In this document: one piece after another, positions 1 through 32,544 of the stretch
Numbering within the stretch: position 1 is the stretch's first letter
Layout of the letters: each line of letters begins with the position of its first letter
From: Megaleporinus macrocephalus
Taxonomy: Eukaryota > Chordata > Actinopteri > Characiformes > Anostomidae
DNA: 64,000 nucleotides
Direction of reading: 5' to 3'
Assembly: GCA_021613375.1 (NCBI GenBank)
Contig: CM038721.1
Coordinates: 1,632,986 to 1,696,985 of the forward strand
Position numbers and translations under genes: made by a program
Notes under the pieces: generated by a model
Database searches by the model: none
What the model saw: the letters and a program-made list of their open reading frames with translations, nothing else
What the model was told of the DNA's origin: nothing

Positions 1-470
1 GAAGTTAAAGGGCCCATATGTAAAATTTAGTTTATATGTTACATGTAAACACTGTGCAGTCTATATATGTAAACTAAGTTACTCTCATTTATTGTGTCTG
101 TGATGTAACAACTCATTTACATATATCCACCTATTTAGCCTAATGCAGTTTAGCCCCGCCCACTCATATTGTAGCTCTAAGGGCTGCTTTTCTGACCAGT
201 GTTTCAGCTTAAATCATGATAATCATCCATAAACTGGCATCCAGGCTCAATAAGACTAGCGTATTCACTTGCTCTGGCTTAAGGCTTGAACGTAGCCAGT
301 TATCATCCCAGACTTCCTGTTCATTATAGTTGTGTTCAGCTAAACAGCACATGGACTGTTTCTGATTGGTCTAACTACATAGTCAAGTCACATTAATATT
401 CAGAGTAACCGAGAGACGGACTGGGAGACTCAGTAAGGTCCTGGTAGGAGGTCACAGGTATCTGGAGGTA
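1..470. other. Downstream flank, nothing recognised
   Basis: AT-rich sequence with no supported gene, array or clear element boundary. It lies beyond the likely 3' end of mef2a. Confidence 0.5.
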
Positions 471-745
471 TCATGCTGACTGCAGTGCATCCCACAGCTG
501 CTGGAGGGAGCGTGGAGGAGGATCCATAGAGCCAACACCACCATCCAGGTGGTCCCACACATGCTCAGTTGGGTTCAAATTAGGAAATCAGAGGTCCAGG
601 GTAGAACTTGGAAGTCTTGGTCAGCTCTTCCAACCAGTGTGGGACATTTCTAGTCGTGGGACGTGTCTCATTGGCTTGCTGGAAGATCCCATCCACCCCA
701 GAGAAGATCATCAGCATGTTTGGTGTATCTGATCTGCAAGAATGG
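471..745 (-). mobile_element. Degenerate Tc1/mariner-like transposase C-terminal remnant
   Basis: Read on the minus strand, the stretch near 545-580 encodes LNPTEHVWDHLDG, the usual 'LNP.E..WD' motif around the last catalytic acid of Tc1/mariner transposases. It is followed by a conserved 'LQQLWDAL'-type tail. Stops and frameshifts break the rest, so this is a fossil. The family within the superfamily is uncertain. Confidence 0.6.
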
Positions 746-759
746 ACCCAGATTGGTTG

Positions 760-1100
760 AGTGTGGGTGTGTCTGAAATAGACTGTAGGTCAGTAGGTAC
801 TAGACTGGCTCCAGTAGGTTCTGCTTGAGTGGGCTGTTTCAGTCATTAGTATCCACACAGTCTCAGACAAACTACGTCTGCCAACTTACCAACGTCCTGT
901 GACGTGAGACGCCCGACCACCACTGTAAACGTCCCGCTATTCATTAAAAGCCTATTTTCTGACAGATTTAGGGTTTTTTTGTGACTCCGAGCTGTGTTTT
1001 TGTCTGAATCTGTACTCAAACGGTGTCGAGCTGTAGCTCAGAGAAGACCAATCAGCTGCAACTTGTACTAATTTTCCTACTCCAAAGTCAAAAGTGGTCA
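760..1100 (-). mobile_element. MITE-B copy, partial
   Basis: Shares long stretches, in inverted orientation, with 9905-10257. Examples are the blocks around GCGGGACGTTTAC, GACCAATCAGC and GTCTGAAAT. It shows no coding capacity. The same family carries the nested insertion at 9583-9905. Confidence 0.65.
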
Positions 1101-1149
1101 TAATAATGTGACTGGACTGTGTATCTACAGGTGGTTCAGCGTTATACAG

Positions 1150-1845
1150 TAACATGTTCCCATTTAAACTTCACTGAAAGATACTGGATCTTCAACTGGG
1201 ACCATGTGCTTTGCTCAGACGAGACCAAGATGGAGCTACAAACACTCTGAGTGGATCTGACGTAACACAGAAGATGAGTATGTGGAAAAGCACCTCGGGC
1301 CCACTGTGAAGTATGGGGGGAGGATGGGTGATACTGTGGGTCCGTTTCTCCTCCAAAGGCCCCAGGAACCTCGTTAGGGTGCATGGCATCATGAACTCTT
1401 TGAGATACCAGGACGTTTTCAATCACACTCTGGTGGCCTCTGCCCGAAAGCTGGGAAAGCTGAAGATGGGTCATCTTTGGGTCTTTCAGCAAGATAATGA
1501 CCCTAAACATGGGACCAAATCTACACACAAATGGTTCACCAGACTCAAAACCAAGCTCCTCCTATGACCATCCCAGTCCCTGTGGGGTGAGCTGAAGAGG
1601 AGAGTGCCTAAGAGAGGACCCAGGACTCTGGACGGTTTAGAGAGAGGAATGGTGGAAGATCTCTCTCTCTGTGTTCTCCCGTCTTGTGAAATGTTACAGG
1701 AGAAGACTGAGCGCTGTCTTGGGATTTCTTTCCCCGCTAAATAAATGCACTTGAATTAAAGTTTGGATTTTTCTCTTTCTTTGCATTGCTGTCCTATAAT
1801 ATATATATCTTAACGAGGGGTGCCAATAATTGTGGAGGGTGCTGT
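1150..1845 (+). mobile_element. Tc1-like transposon remnant (3' two thirds of transposase)
   Basis: The plus strand encodes broken Tc1-type blocks: 'DETKMEL'-like at about 1223, a 'VKYGGG' block near 1312, and an intact run with MNSLRYQDVFNHTLVASARK and FQQDNDPKHGTKSTHKWF at 1390-1550, the region of the second catalytic acid. Frameshifts and stops separate the blocks. The end near 1815-1845 (GTGCCAATAATTGTGGAGGG) is a typical Tc1 terminal motif. Inactive. Confidence 0.8.
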
Positions 1846-1905
1846 ATTTGTGTTGTAGACAGTGTGACCCCTGGTTCCCATGAGCACCACTGCACATCTG
1901 TATTG
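1846..1905 (+). mobile_element. MITE-A right-end fragment, degenerate
   Basis: Contains TTGTAGACAGTGTGACCCCTGG followed by a decayed form of the CCATCACCACCACTGTAAA terminal repeat seen at 7980-8003 and 29280-29300 (written here with breaks between the two parts). Confidence 0.5.
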
Positions 1906-2705
1906 ACTGAATTATATGAAATTTTGAGGAGAAAATAAAATTAATTAAATAAATAAATACATATGAGAGAGACCCATATTCTGTATAATCGACTCTATAT
2001 TATGTAAAAGCTCATTGGCTCATATGATATATAAGCACACTGACTGTATGTATGATATATGTGATACACAGTCATTAACTGTATATATTATAAAATTGGT
2101 AGCTCTTCTAGAAACTTTGATTGTGGGCAGTGAGGAGACGGTGTCTCTACACAACGTTCACAGTCTAAATATATTTAAGTAGATATTAAATAATGTTAAT
2201 TATTATTTACACACCAAACATCTCCTTTCATGTCAGAGCACACGCTGATACAGTTATATAAGTCACATGTTCGACTCTATTCCCGCGTGTGGTTTCTCAA
2301 TAGCAAGCGTTGTGAAGTGAGTCACCTTCAGAGGCGGCGCCGAAGCTTCAGAGGAGGAGAAGAAAAATACCTGTGAACTTCAAGTTAACGTTAAATAGGT
2401 CACATCCTACCAAACGCCCACTGGATCAGCAGTGACGGTGAAGAAGGAGATCAGATTGAGCTGGACAGACGTGTTGTAATTCTTTAAAGAGGCATTTCCA
2501 GCTCAAGGCAGCAGTATGTACACCATATACAATACACCGTATAAACCATATATCAGTATTTATGATGTAATAAATAGAATTGGGGGGGTTGTTACAGTCC
2601 ATGGTGGTCCACAAGTAGTAGTGATGAAACAAGCAGAAGTCGAAGTGGAGGTGGTTTGAGGTGGAGAACATCCTTTGAGCTGAGAATGAAGGAGGCTGGA
2701 GCTCC
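1906..2705. other. AT-rich downstream flank
   Basis: No gene or array recognised. 2335-2365 is a short GC-rich patch. The mef2a 3' UTR may extend into this stretch if the poly(A) signal at 2711 is not used. Confidence 0.4.
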
Positions 2706-2710
2706 CAGTT

Positions 2711-2839
2711 TGTTTATTACTCCAACAAAACAGGAATTTAGGAGTTTGTACAAAATTGCTAGCTTGAAAAAACAGCATAAAATTAAAACCTGCCCCAATT
2801 AAACTGGCTCGAGTTCATGCTTCAGTCAGAAGACCCCCA

Positions 2840-2872
<33 letters not shown>

Positions 2873-3155
2873 GATAATAATTATAATAATAAACATCACT
2901 TTTGGCTTTAGATTAATGTGAAACTACAAATACAGTAAACATCTCTAATTCATTTCAACACGTTTCTACGTACACTGCACACAATCACTGACCGCTCGCA
3001 CCTGTACAGCGTCCACTCCTCTAAACACTACAGCTCCTCCCTCCGCCCCCTCGTTCTGATACCTCAGAGTTCTGGCTACATAAAGGACGAGGGCAATAAA
3101 TACTGACCATCTGTTGACCCCCTGTTTCCTTTCAGCCTGCCGCTCACAGGGGGCG
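2711..3155 (-). terminator. mef2a: Probable mef2a 3' UTR with candidate poly(A) signal
   Basis: Directly after the TAG at 3158-3156. The first AATAAA on the minus strand is at 2716-2711 (TTTATT on plus), giving a 3' UTR of roughly 450 nt. A plus-strand TAA microsatellite occupies about 2838-2890. The signal is a six-base match and could be a chance one, since longer MEF2 3' UTRs are common. Confidence 0.4.
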
Positions 3156-24982
<21,827 letters not shown>

Positions 24983-25097
24983 TCTCACCACCGTCTTCTT
25001 CCTCCAAACCAAACAACAGCTCGAGATCTGAGAAATCTGTCCCGCTAGCGCGTCGTCAGAAAATGAACCTTCTCATCCTTCTTTGAGGATCCAAACC
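24983..25097 (-). promoter_or_regulatory. mef2a: mef2a 5' UTR part of the ATG exon
   Basis: About 115 nt between the ATG and the likely acceptor GTGTCTTCCACAG|GG at 25098. It contains an out-of-frame upstream ATG at 25069-25067 (minus strand, GAAGGATGAGAAG). The acceptor has a short pyrimidine tract and sits about 30 nt from the 25129 array. The boundary is inferred from splice motifs only. Confidence 0.65.
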
Positions 25098-25128
25098 CTG
25101 TGGAAGACACGTTCAACAATTCAGACGA

Positions 25129-26481
25129 TTAACGACTCAACAACTCTACAACTCAACAACTTTACATCTCAACAACTCTACAACTCTACAACTCAACAAC
25201 TCTACAACTCAACAACTCTACAACTCAACAACTCAACAACTTTACATCTCAACAACTCTACAACTCAACAACTCTACAACTCAACAACTCAACAACTCTA
25301 CAACTCAACAACTCAACAACTTTACATCTCAACAACTCTACAACTCAACAACTAAACAACTCAACAACTCTACAACTCAACAACTCTACAACTCAACAAC
25401 TTTACATCTCAACAACTCTACAACTCAACAACTCTACAACTCTACAACTCAACAACTCTACAACTCTACAACTCAACAACTCTACAACTCTACAACTCAA
25501 CAACTCTACAACTTTACAACTTTACATCTTAACAACTCTACAACTCAACAACTCTACAACTCAACAACTCAACAACTCTACAACTCAACAACTCAACAAC
25601 TTTACATCTCAACAACTCTACAACTCAACAACTAAACAACTCAACAACTCTACAACTCAACAACTCTACAACTCAACAACTTTACATCTCAACAACTCTA
25701 CAACTCAACAACTCTACAACTCTACAACTCAACAACTCTACAACTCTACAACTCAACAACTCTACAACTCTACAACTCAACAACTCAACAACTCTACAAC
25801 TCAACAACTCTACAACTCAACAACTTTACATCTCAACAACTCTACAACTCAACAACTCAACAACTCTACAACTCAACAACTCTACAACTCTACAACTCAA
25901 CAACTCAACAACTCTACAACTTTACATCTCAACAATTCTACAACTCAACAACTCTACAACTCAACAACTCAACAACTCTACAACTCTACGACTCTACAAC
26001 TCTACAACTCTACAAGTCAACGACTCTACGACTTTACAACTTTACAACTTTACAACTCTACAACTTTACAACTCTACAACTCAACAACTCTACACCTCTA
26101 CAACTCTACAAGTCAACGACTCTACGACTCAACAACTCTACAACTCTACAACTCAACAACTACAACTCTACAACTCTACAAGTCAACGACTCTACGACTC
26201 AACAACTCTACAACTCTACAACTCTACAACTCTACAACTCTACAACTCTACAAGTCAACGACTCTACGACTCAACAACTCTACAACTCAACAACTCTACG
26301 ACTCAACAACTCTACAAGTCAACGACTCTACGACTCTACAACTCTACAACTCAACAACTCTACAACTCTACAACTCTACGACTCAACAACTCTACGACTC
26401 TACAACTCTACAACTCTACAACTCTACGACTCTACGACTCTACGACTCAACGACTCAACGACTCTACAACTCTACAACTTT
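25129..26481. repeat. 9-nt array (ACAACTCTA / ACAACTCAA)
   Basis: About 1.35 kb of 9-nt units in two main variants plus TTTACATCT and AGTCAACG types. Higher-order segments repeat (for example 25300-25530 resembles 25590-25780). Confidence 0.95.
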
Positions 26482-26830
26482 AAGTCAGGCCCTGCTGTTA
26501 CCAGTGTCATACCAGCTACCTCGCCTCAGACCAGTTGCCTAACCTCCACTACAGACTCATTATACCTTCATCACTGTCTTCATCACTCTCACTGCTCTTC
26601 ATCTGAACTACAGTTACTCTAGTTATATCATACTATGATTATAGGAGTATGTGGTGGTACAGTGATTATATCAGTACTGTATGAGTAGACTGATCAGATG
26701 AGGATGGGTTTGATGACTTGATGCTTCTTCTAATGCTTAGTTATGCTTTTGTCGTGAACTTGTTTTATTACTAAACTCCTGTAAAGCTGCTTTGTGACAG
26801 CATCAGCAGTAAAAAACGTATACAAATACA
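26482..26830 (+). mobile_element. Dispersed fish repeat (same family as 9583-9905), 3' part
   Basis: Ends GTAAAGCTGCTTTGTGACAG then AAAACGTATACAAATA, the inverted form of the TATATAGCGC...CAAAGCAGCTTTACAG end at 9600-9660. Confidence 0.65.
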
Positions 26831-26867
26831 TTAGATTTGCTAATTAATTAGGATGTTTGATGTTGAA

Positions 26868-27171
26868 TAGGGCTGAAACGAATCCTCGAGGAATTCGAGT
26901 AACTCGATTACAAAAAATAATCGAAGCAAATTCTTTGATTTGTTTAATCCATACAACCATATATACCAAAAATTCAAAAATAGTAATTATTGAAATGCCT
27001 TCTTTTAAACTGTATGATATGCAGTTTAAGCAATAAATGTTAAGAAACCTGTCTTATTTGATCTTATATATTTACTATTGCTCTTTAATTATATATATAT
27101 ATAATATATATAATCAATGGAATAATTGATAGAATACTCGATTACTAAAATAATCAACAGCTGCAGCCCTA
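26868..27171 (+). mobile_element. hAT MITE (304 bp) with 8-bp TSD
   Basis: Starts TAGGGCTGAAACGAATC and ends GCTGCAGCCCTA. Terminal inverted TAGGGCTG. Flanked by direct 8-bp repeats ATGTTGAA at 26860-26867 and 27172-27179. The body has paired AATCGA / ATCGATT-type motifs. No coding capacity. Confidence 0.88.
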
Positions 27172-27227
27172 ATGTTGAATATCAGTTTATCAGGGCGAAA
27201 GTCTGAACTGAATTAACAACAAAACGC

Positions 27228-27284
27228 AATAAGGAGGTTGCAATGTGCAAACTCACCACTACAGTTTACACACTGCTCCTTTAA
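27228..27284. mobile_element. MITE-E end fragment
   Basis: GTTTACACACTGCTCCTTTAA matches the MITE-E right end (20-nt core TTTACACACTGCTCCTTTAA). Confidence 0.6.
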
Positions 27285-27286
27285 TA

Positions 27287-27445
27287 ATACAAGATCATCT
27301 TCCAGCAGGACCTGGCCCCTGCCCATGCAGCCTGAGGCTCCAAAGTCTGGTTTGATGCCCATGCCATCACAGTGCTTGACTGGCCAGCCAACTCGCCGGA
27401 CCTAAACCCCATTGAGAATCTATACTCAAGAGGACCACCAGACCC
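27287..27445 (+). mobile_element. Tc1-like transposase fragment
   Basis: The plus strand encodes FQQDLAPAHAA, then VWFDAHAITVLDWPANSPDL and NPIENLYS. This covers the second and third catalytic-acid regions of a Tc1 transposase of a different subfamily from the neighbour at 27711. One stop replaces a conserved Lys position. Confidence 0.85.
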
Positions 27446-27710
27446 TTCTGAATATATATTGTTTTGAAAAGCACCATATTTTGATTGATTTGATCCTAAT
27501 TTCTTCCTTTTAGTAGTTTGGGCTGATTTTTTCACAGTATTCAAATTTTTTGTAATCCTGTTTTCGTGGGTTTTAGTTGGATCCCAAATAATGTAAAAAT
27601 AAACAAATAGATACTTAAAATTTTAATTTTTAATTGAGTTTAAATTGTGGGCCCTAAATCCATAATCTATGAAAGTTTAACTTTTTAATGGAATTATGGA
27701 AATGAATGAA

Positions 27711-29199
27711 TACAGTGCCTTGCAAAAGTATTCGGCCCCCTTGAACTTTTCAACCTTTTGCCATATTTCCGGCTTCAAACATAAAGATATGAAATTATAA
27801 TTTTTGGTGAAGAATTAACAACAAGTGGCACACAATCGTAAAGTGGAACAAAATTTATTGGTTATTTTAAACTTTTTTTATAAATAAAGAACTGAAAAGT
27901 GATTACAGCTGCAAGTCGCGGGGTGTGTCTCTATCAGTTTTGCATCGAGAGAATGAATTTTTTGTCCACTCTTCTTTGCGAAACAGCTGGAGCTCAGTGA
28001 GGTTGGATGGAGAGCGTTTGTGAACAGCAGTTTTCAGATCTTTCCACACATTCTCGACTGGATTCAGGTCTGGACTTTGACTCGGCCGTTCTAACCTGGA
28101 TATGTTTATTTGTGAACCAGTCCATTGTAGATTTTGCTTTATGTTTTGGATCATTGTCTTGTTGGAAGATAAATCTCCGTCCCAGTCTCAGGTCTTTTTC
28201 AGACTCCAACAGGTTTTCTACCAGAATGGTCCTGTATTTGGCTCCATCCATCTTCCCATCAATTTAAACATCTTCCCGTCCCTGCTGAAGAAAAGCAGGC
28301 CCAAACCATGATGCTGCCACCACCATGTTTGACAGTGGGGATGGTGTGTTCATTGTGGCCAAAAAGTTCAATTTTGGTTTCATCTGACCAGAGCTCCTTC
28401 TTCCACATGTTTGGTGTGTCTCCCAGGTGGCTTGTGGGAAACTTTAAACGAGACTTTTTATGGAGATCTTTGAGAAATGGCTTTCTTCTTGCCACTCTTC
28501 CATAAAGACCAGATCTGTACAGTGTACGACTGATTATTGTCCTATGGACAGATTCTCCACCTCAGCTGTAGATCTCTGCAGTTCATCCAGAGTGATCATG
28601 GGCCTCTTGGCTGCGTCTCTGATCAGTCTTCTCCTTGTTCGAGCTGAAAGTTTAGAGGGACGGCGGGTCTTGGTAGATTTGCAGTGGTCTGATACTCCTT
28701 CCATTTCAATATGATCGCTTGCACAGTGCTCCTTGAGATGTTTAAAGCTTGGGAAATCTTTCTGTATCCACATCCAGCTTTAAACTTCTCCACAACAGTA
28801 TATCCGACCTGCCTGGTGTGTTCCTTGGTCTTCATGATGCTCTCTGCGCTTTAAATAGAACTCTGAGACGATCACAGAGCAGATGCATTTATACGGAGAC
28901 TTGATTACATACAGGTGGATTATATTTATCATCATCAGTCATTTAGGTCAACATTGGATCATTCAGAGATCCTCACTGAACTTCTGGAGTGAGTTTGCTG
29001 CACTGAGTAAAAGTAAAAGAGGTCGAATAATATTTCTAAAAAAAGATCCAATAAATTTCGTTCCACTTCACGATTGTGTCCCACTTGTTGTTGATTCTTC
29101 ACAAAAAAATTATAATTTCATATCTTTATGTTTGAAGCCTGAAATTTGGTAAAAGGTTGAAAAGTTCAAGGGGGCCGAATACTTTTGCAAGGTACTGTA
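27711..29199 (-). mobile_element. Tc1-like transposon, full-length outline with about 150-nt inverted repeats
   Basis: Left CAGTGCCTTGCAAAAGTATT begins after TA (27711). The right end, inverted, gives CAGTACCTTGCAAAAGTATT before TA (29199). Repeats extend inward about 150 nt with scattered mismatches, and GTTCCACTT-like direct repeats recur at the inner edges (27845, 29060), an IR/DR arrangement. Minus-strand transposase blocks in order: VEKFKAGCGYRKISQALNIS (HTH, 28800), [40 protein letters not shown] (first acid), [34 protein letters not shown] (second acid), SQSPDLNPVENVWKDL (third acid, 28040). Frameshifts split it into at least five frames, so it is inactive. Confidence 0.93.
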
Positions 29200-29212
29200 T
29201 ATATAGGAAGAC

Positions 29213-29300
29213 ACATGTAGGTTCACTGTTGGGCTGAATAGTAAATAAAATGTGTTGTAGACATGGTGACCCCTGGTTCTCATCACCACCACTGTAAAGA
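29213..29300 (+). mobile_element. MITE-A right-end fragment (one terminal unit)
   Basis: GGTTCACTGTTGGGCTGAAT, ACATGGTGACCCCTGGTTCT and a single CATCACCACCACTGTAAA. It abuts the Tc1 right end and marks the unexpanded state. Confidence 0.75.
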
Positions 29301-29539
29301 AATCTGTGTATGTGAATTGCACCACCCTCATCAAACCACTCTGAGTTAACATGAGAATCCATGTGTCTATGAAGGGAGCAATTTCGAAAGACTTGGAATA
29401 GCAAACGTATAAAGTAGAGATCCGGTTTGCAAGTGAAAGTTGGGTCCCTCTGTCTCCTACGCAGCGCGGAGACCAAACCAGGCCTTACAATAGCGTCCTT
29501 CAACGAGCGCGACAAGTTCACCCGACTGTGAGAGCTCCT

Positions 29540-30080
29540 GTACTTACATAATCAGCAGCTCGCGCCAAGAGAGCCTACAATGCAATATGTCATTTTCTAC
29601 TCAACCGGCTCAAACCCATTAAAAAACACAGCAACATCCCACACGGAGCCCTGCAGACGTTCCATTGTTCCACAGTAATTATTGTTCCGAGGATCAGCCG
29701 GAGCTGTAAGAGTTTACTGGGCGCTAAAAATAATTGAAAATGTCAGATGAAAACAGCGAGTTATATTTGGAAGTATTAACACTTCGTGCCTGGCGCGTGT
29801 TTTTTTAGACGCTGGCACGAACCAAAACAATCGTATCTCGCAAAAGAAAGTAGGAGAAACAACAGCTTCTGTCTCAGCAGCTTTCACACCTTCTCTCTCA
29901 TCTCCTCCGTTACCAGGGCAACGCGTTAGATACCGTTAATAAGGCCAACCAACTGCGTGTAAGTTCAGCAGGGTGTGGCTGGAAGAGCTTCATAATGAAA
30001 AACAGATTTAAGGCAGTAAAGCTGAGCGTGCAGTGCATTCAGACCCTAATGCTGTGCACTGCTTTGCATGTAATTTGAAA
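29540..30080. promoter_or_regulatory. Non-repetitive intron island, candidate regulatory element
   Basis: About 540 nt of balanced composition with no match to repeats elsewhere in the window. It contains a perfect MEF2 consensus CTAAAAATAA at 29724-29733 and SOX-like CATTGTTCC / TTATTGTTCC at 29663-29692. Function is inference only. Confidence 0.35.
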
Positions 30081-30209
30081 TAAGAGGTCCAGATTTAAAG
30101 AATATGAACTTAAATTCTATACTTTTATAGATCTGTGCGTAATCACTATCAGAACTACACAGTGGAGTCACATTATTACAAGCATCAGCTAATAATTCAG
30201 TCTAGACTG

Positions 30210-30629
30210 AAAACATACTTGTTTAGTTTAGTTTTCGGTGATTAATCTTCCTCTTTATCTAAAGGGAGGAGATCCAGGGGTTCCTGGACACAGAGGTTTA
30301 TGGTCAACTGAGATGCTGGTCACACAGGTTTGTTGGTGGTGGAGTGGGGGGATCCCAGTGTCCCAGGGTGGTCTCATGTCTATGTTACCTTCTGGTTCTC
30401 TCCTTTTAGTTCATGCTCTTATAGTTTTAGTTAATCAGCCGGAGTCGCCAGCTACACTCTAAAATTGTTTATCTGTTTATTTCTTTCATATTCTCTACAG
30501 TCTTACTCCCGAGCCGAACTAACTCTCTCTCTTTACTCTTCCTGAGGTAATGACTGTCCTCCCGTCCTGTTGAACGCTGTTGGAGGACTGACCATTAGGG
30601 CCTCCTCCTCACCCACCAAGATAGAGAGA
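30210..30629 (+). mobile_element. Dispersed repeat internal part, carrying the next array
   Basis: GGAGGAGATCCAGGGGTTCC and the following text resemble the interior of the family seen at 26482-26830. No coding region. Family match is tentative. Confidence 0.4.
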
Positions 30630-31390
30630 GAGTGACCATCCTCCTCTGGTCGACCCCAGATAGAAAGTGACTGTCCTCCTCTGGTCGACCCGGATAGAGA
30701 GAGAGTGACTGTCCTCCTCTGGTCGACCCCGGATAGAGAGAGAGAGAGAGAGAGTGACCGTCCTCCTCTGGTCGACCCTGGATAGAAAGAGAGTGACCAC
30801 CTTCCTCTGGTCAACCCGGATAGAAAGAGAGTGACCACCTTTTCTCTAGTCGACCACGGATAGAAAGAGAGTGACCACCTTCCTCTGGTCGGTCCGGATA
30901 GAAAGAGAGTGACCACCTTCCTCTGGTCAACCCCGGATAGAAAGAGAGTGACCACCTTTTCTCTGGTCAACCCCGGATAGAAAGAGAGTGACCACCTTCC
31001 TCTGGTCAACCCCGGATAGAAAGAGAGTGACCACCTTTTCTCTGGTCAACCCCGGATAGAAAGAGAGTGACCACCTTTTCTCTGGTCGACCACGGATAGA
31101 AAGAGAGTGACCACCTTTTCTCTGGTCGACCCCGGATAGAGAGAGAGTGACCACCTTCCTTTGGTCGACCCCGGAAAGAAAGAAAGTGATCACTCTCCTT
31201 TGGTCGACCCCAGATAAAAAGAGAGTGACCGTCCTCCTCTTGTCGACCCCAGATAAAAAGAGAGTGACCGTCCTCCTCTTGTCGACCCCAGATCGAGAGA
31301 GAGTGACCGTCCTCCTCTGGTCAACCCCGGATAGAGAGAGAGAGAGACCACACTCCTCTGGTCGACCCCAGAAAAAGAGAGAGTGATCGT
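30630..31390 (+). repeat. 39/40-nt minisatellite
   Basis: About 19 units, core CCTCTGGTCGACCCCGGATA then GAAAGAGAGTGACCACCTT, with local GA expansions (30740-30752, 31335-31346). Confidence 0.95.
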
Positions 31391-31554
31391 CAGAGCCAGA
31401 GCTAATGAGGTTCTATGACAGGAGACAATAAGAAGCTCAGGTTGAACAGGTTTCATAGATACTCTAGTTCAGAAGATGGTGATGTAGAGTTTGAACCATC
31501 TCGTAGGTTCTCTGTCAGAGTGAGAGATGGTGCCATGGATCTCTGGTGACTTCT

Positions 31555-31600
31555 ATTTTATAAATCACCCCCTAAATATTACACACCGCTCCTTTAATAT
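31555..31600. mobile_element. MITE-E end fragment
   Basis: CTAAATATTACACACCGCTC then CTTTAA matches the MITE-E end in reverse. Confidence 0.55.
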
Positions 31601-32171
31601 GAGGCATGATTCGAGGTGATTCTTAAATTCGGTTGGTTTAAAGAAAATCCCTGGTTTCCGATGTTGTTCTGAGTTTTTCTACAATGCAGATGAATTGTTG
31701 TGTCTCAGACGGGAAGCGAATGAGCAGCCGTTAGCGCAGCTCACACCTCCCCTACTGCCATTTCTAGAAAAAAGAAACAGCATGTGCTTCTCAATCTGTT
31801 AATGAGCTCACAAGTATATGTGTCTGTGAGCGGCGTGTAGAAGATGATGAAGGATGGGAACTCACGTGACAGAATGAAACAGGCTTCAGATGGTCATCTT
31901 CAGCATCCTCGTTATCGCTGGACTTCTCCTGGCAGCGCTCGGATCTTCTTCCCGTCTTAAAGCAACTGTTCAGCCAAAAAACCAAACACGGTTTCAAACA
32001 CAAAGAACAGTGGATACCAGTTAACCCACATCACCACCCCAACCAGACGTTCTGATACTGTACGAGTCGCTGGAGTCTATAAAAGGCTCGTGTTTGAGTT
32101 TAAAGAGGCGCACTACTGCTGTTTACAGCTTCCAGTGTATCTGAATGACGATACAGTTGAATTATTTGCAT
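31601..32171. other. Intron sequence, nothing recognised
   Basis: No element or exon supported. Confidence 0.4.
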
Positions 32172-32330
32172 TAAAGGAGCAGTGTGTAATATTTAGAGGA
32201 AGGATTTATTATGAGAAATGAAATATAATACATTAAACTACATTTTAATTAGTGTATAATTATCTGTAACTACAAATCATTCTGTTTAGGCTTAAAATGA
32301 GCCGAAGCTCGACTTCCAACAGAGGATAAG
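32172..32330 (+). mobile_element. MITE-E partial copy (left half)
   Basis: ATTAAAGGAGCAGTGTGTAA and the following 140 nt align with 18928-19075. The right half is missing. Confidence 0.75.
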
Positions 32331-32470
32331 AGAACACTTTATTGATCCTGAAGGACATTGCAGCGTCACAGTACAACACATATCGCACAAGAGAAGACGT
32401 ACGCTAAACAGAATAAAATAAATAAATAGAGTTTTACAGAAGAGTTCTATGTACATGCTGTTAGAAATTC
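32331..32470. mobile_element. Possible retroposon tail (TTTATTGATCCTGAAGG)
   Basis: ACTTTATTGATCCTGAAGGA and GCAGCGTCACAGTACAACAC resemble common fish LINE/SINE 3' ends. A related text is at 52505-52745. Class uncertain. Confidence 0.45.
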
Positions 32471-32544
32471 AACCTTCAGGAATCAGGAGTCAGATTCAGG
32501 AGTCAGGAGACTGGAGGGCTTCAGCGTGGACTTGAGTTTAGTGT

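Noticed and set aside
30533..31456. Several frames with repeated 'VDQRRTVTLSLS'
   Set aside because: Translation of the 39/40-nt minisatellite.
31791..32003. Possible extra mef2a 5' exon (acidic 70-codon frame)
   Set aside because: No conserved motif, and no acceptor/donor pair of convincing strength.
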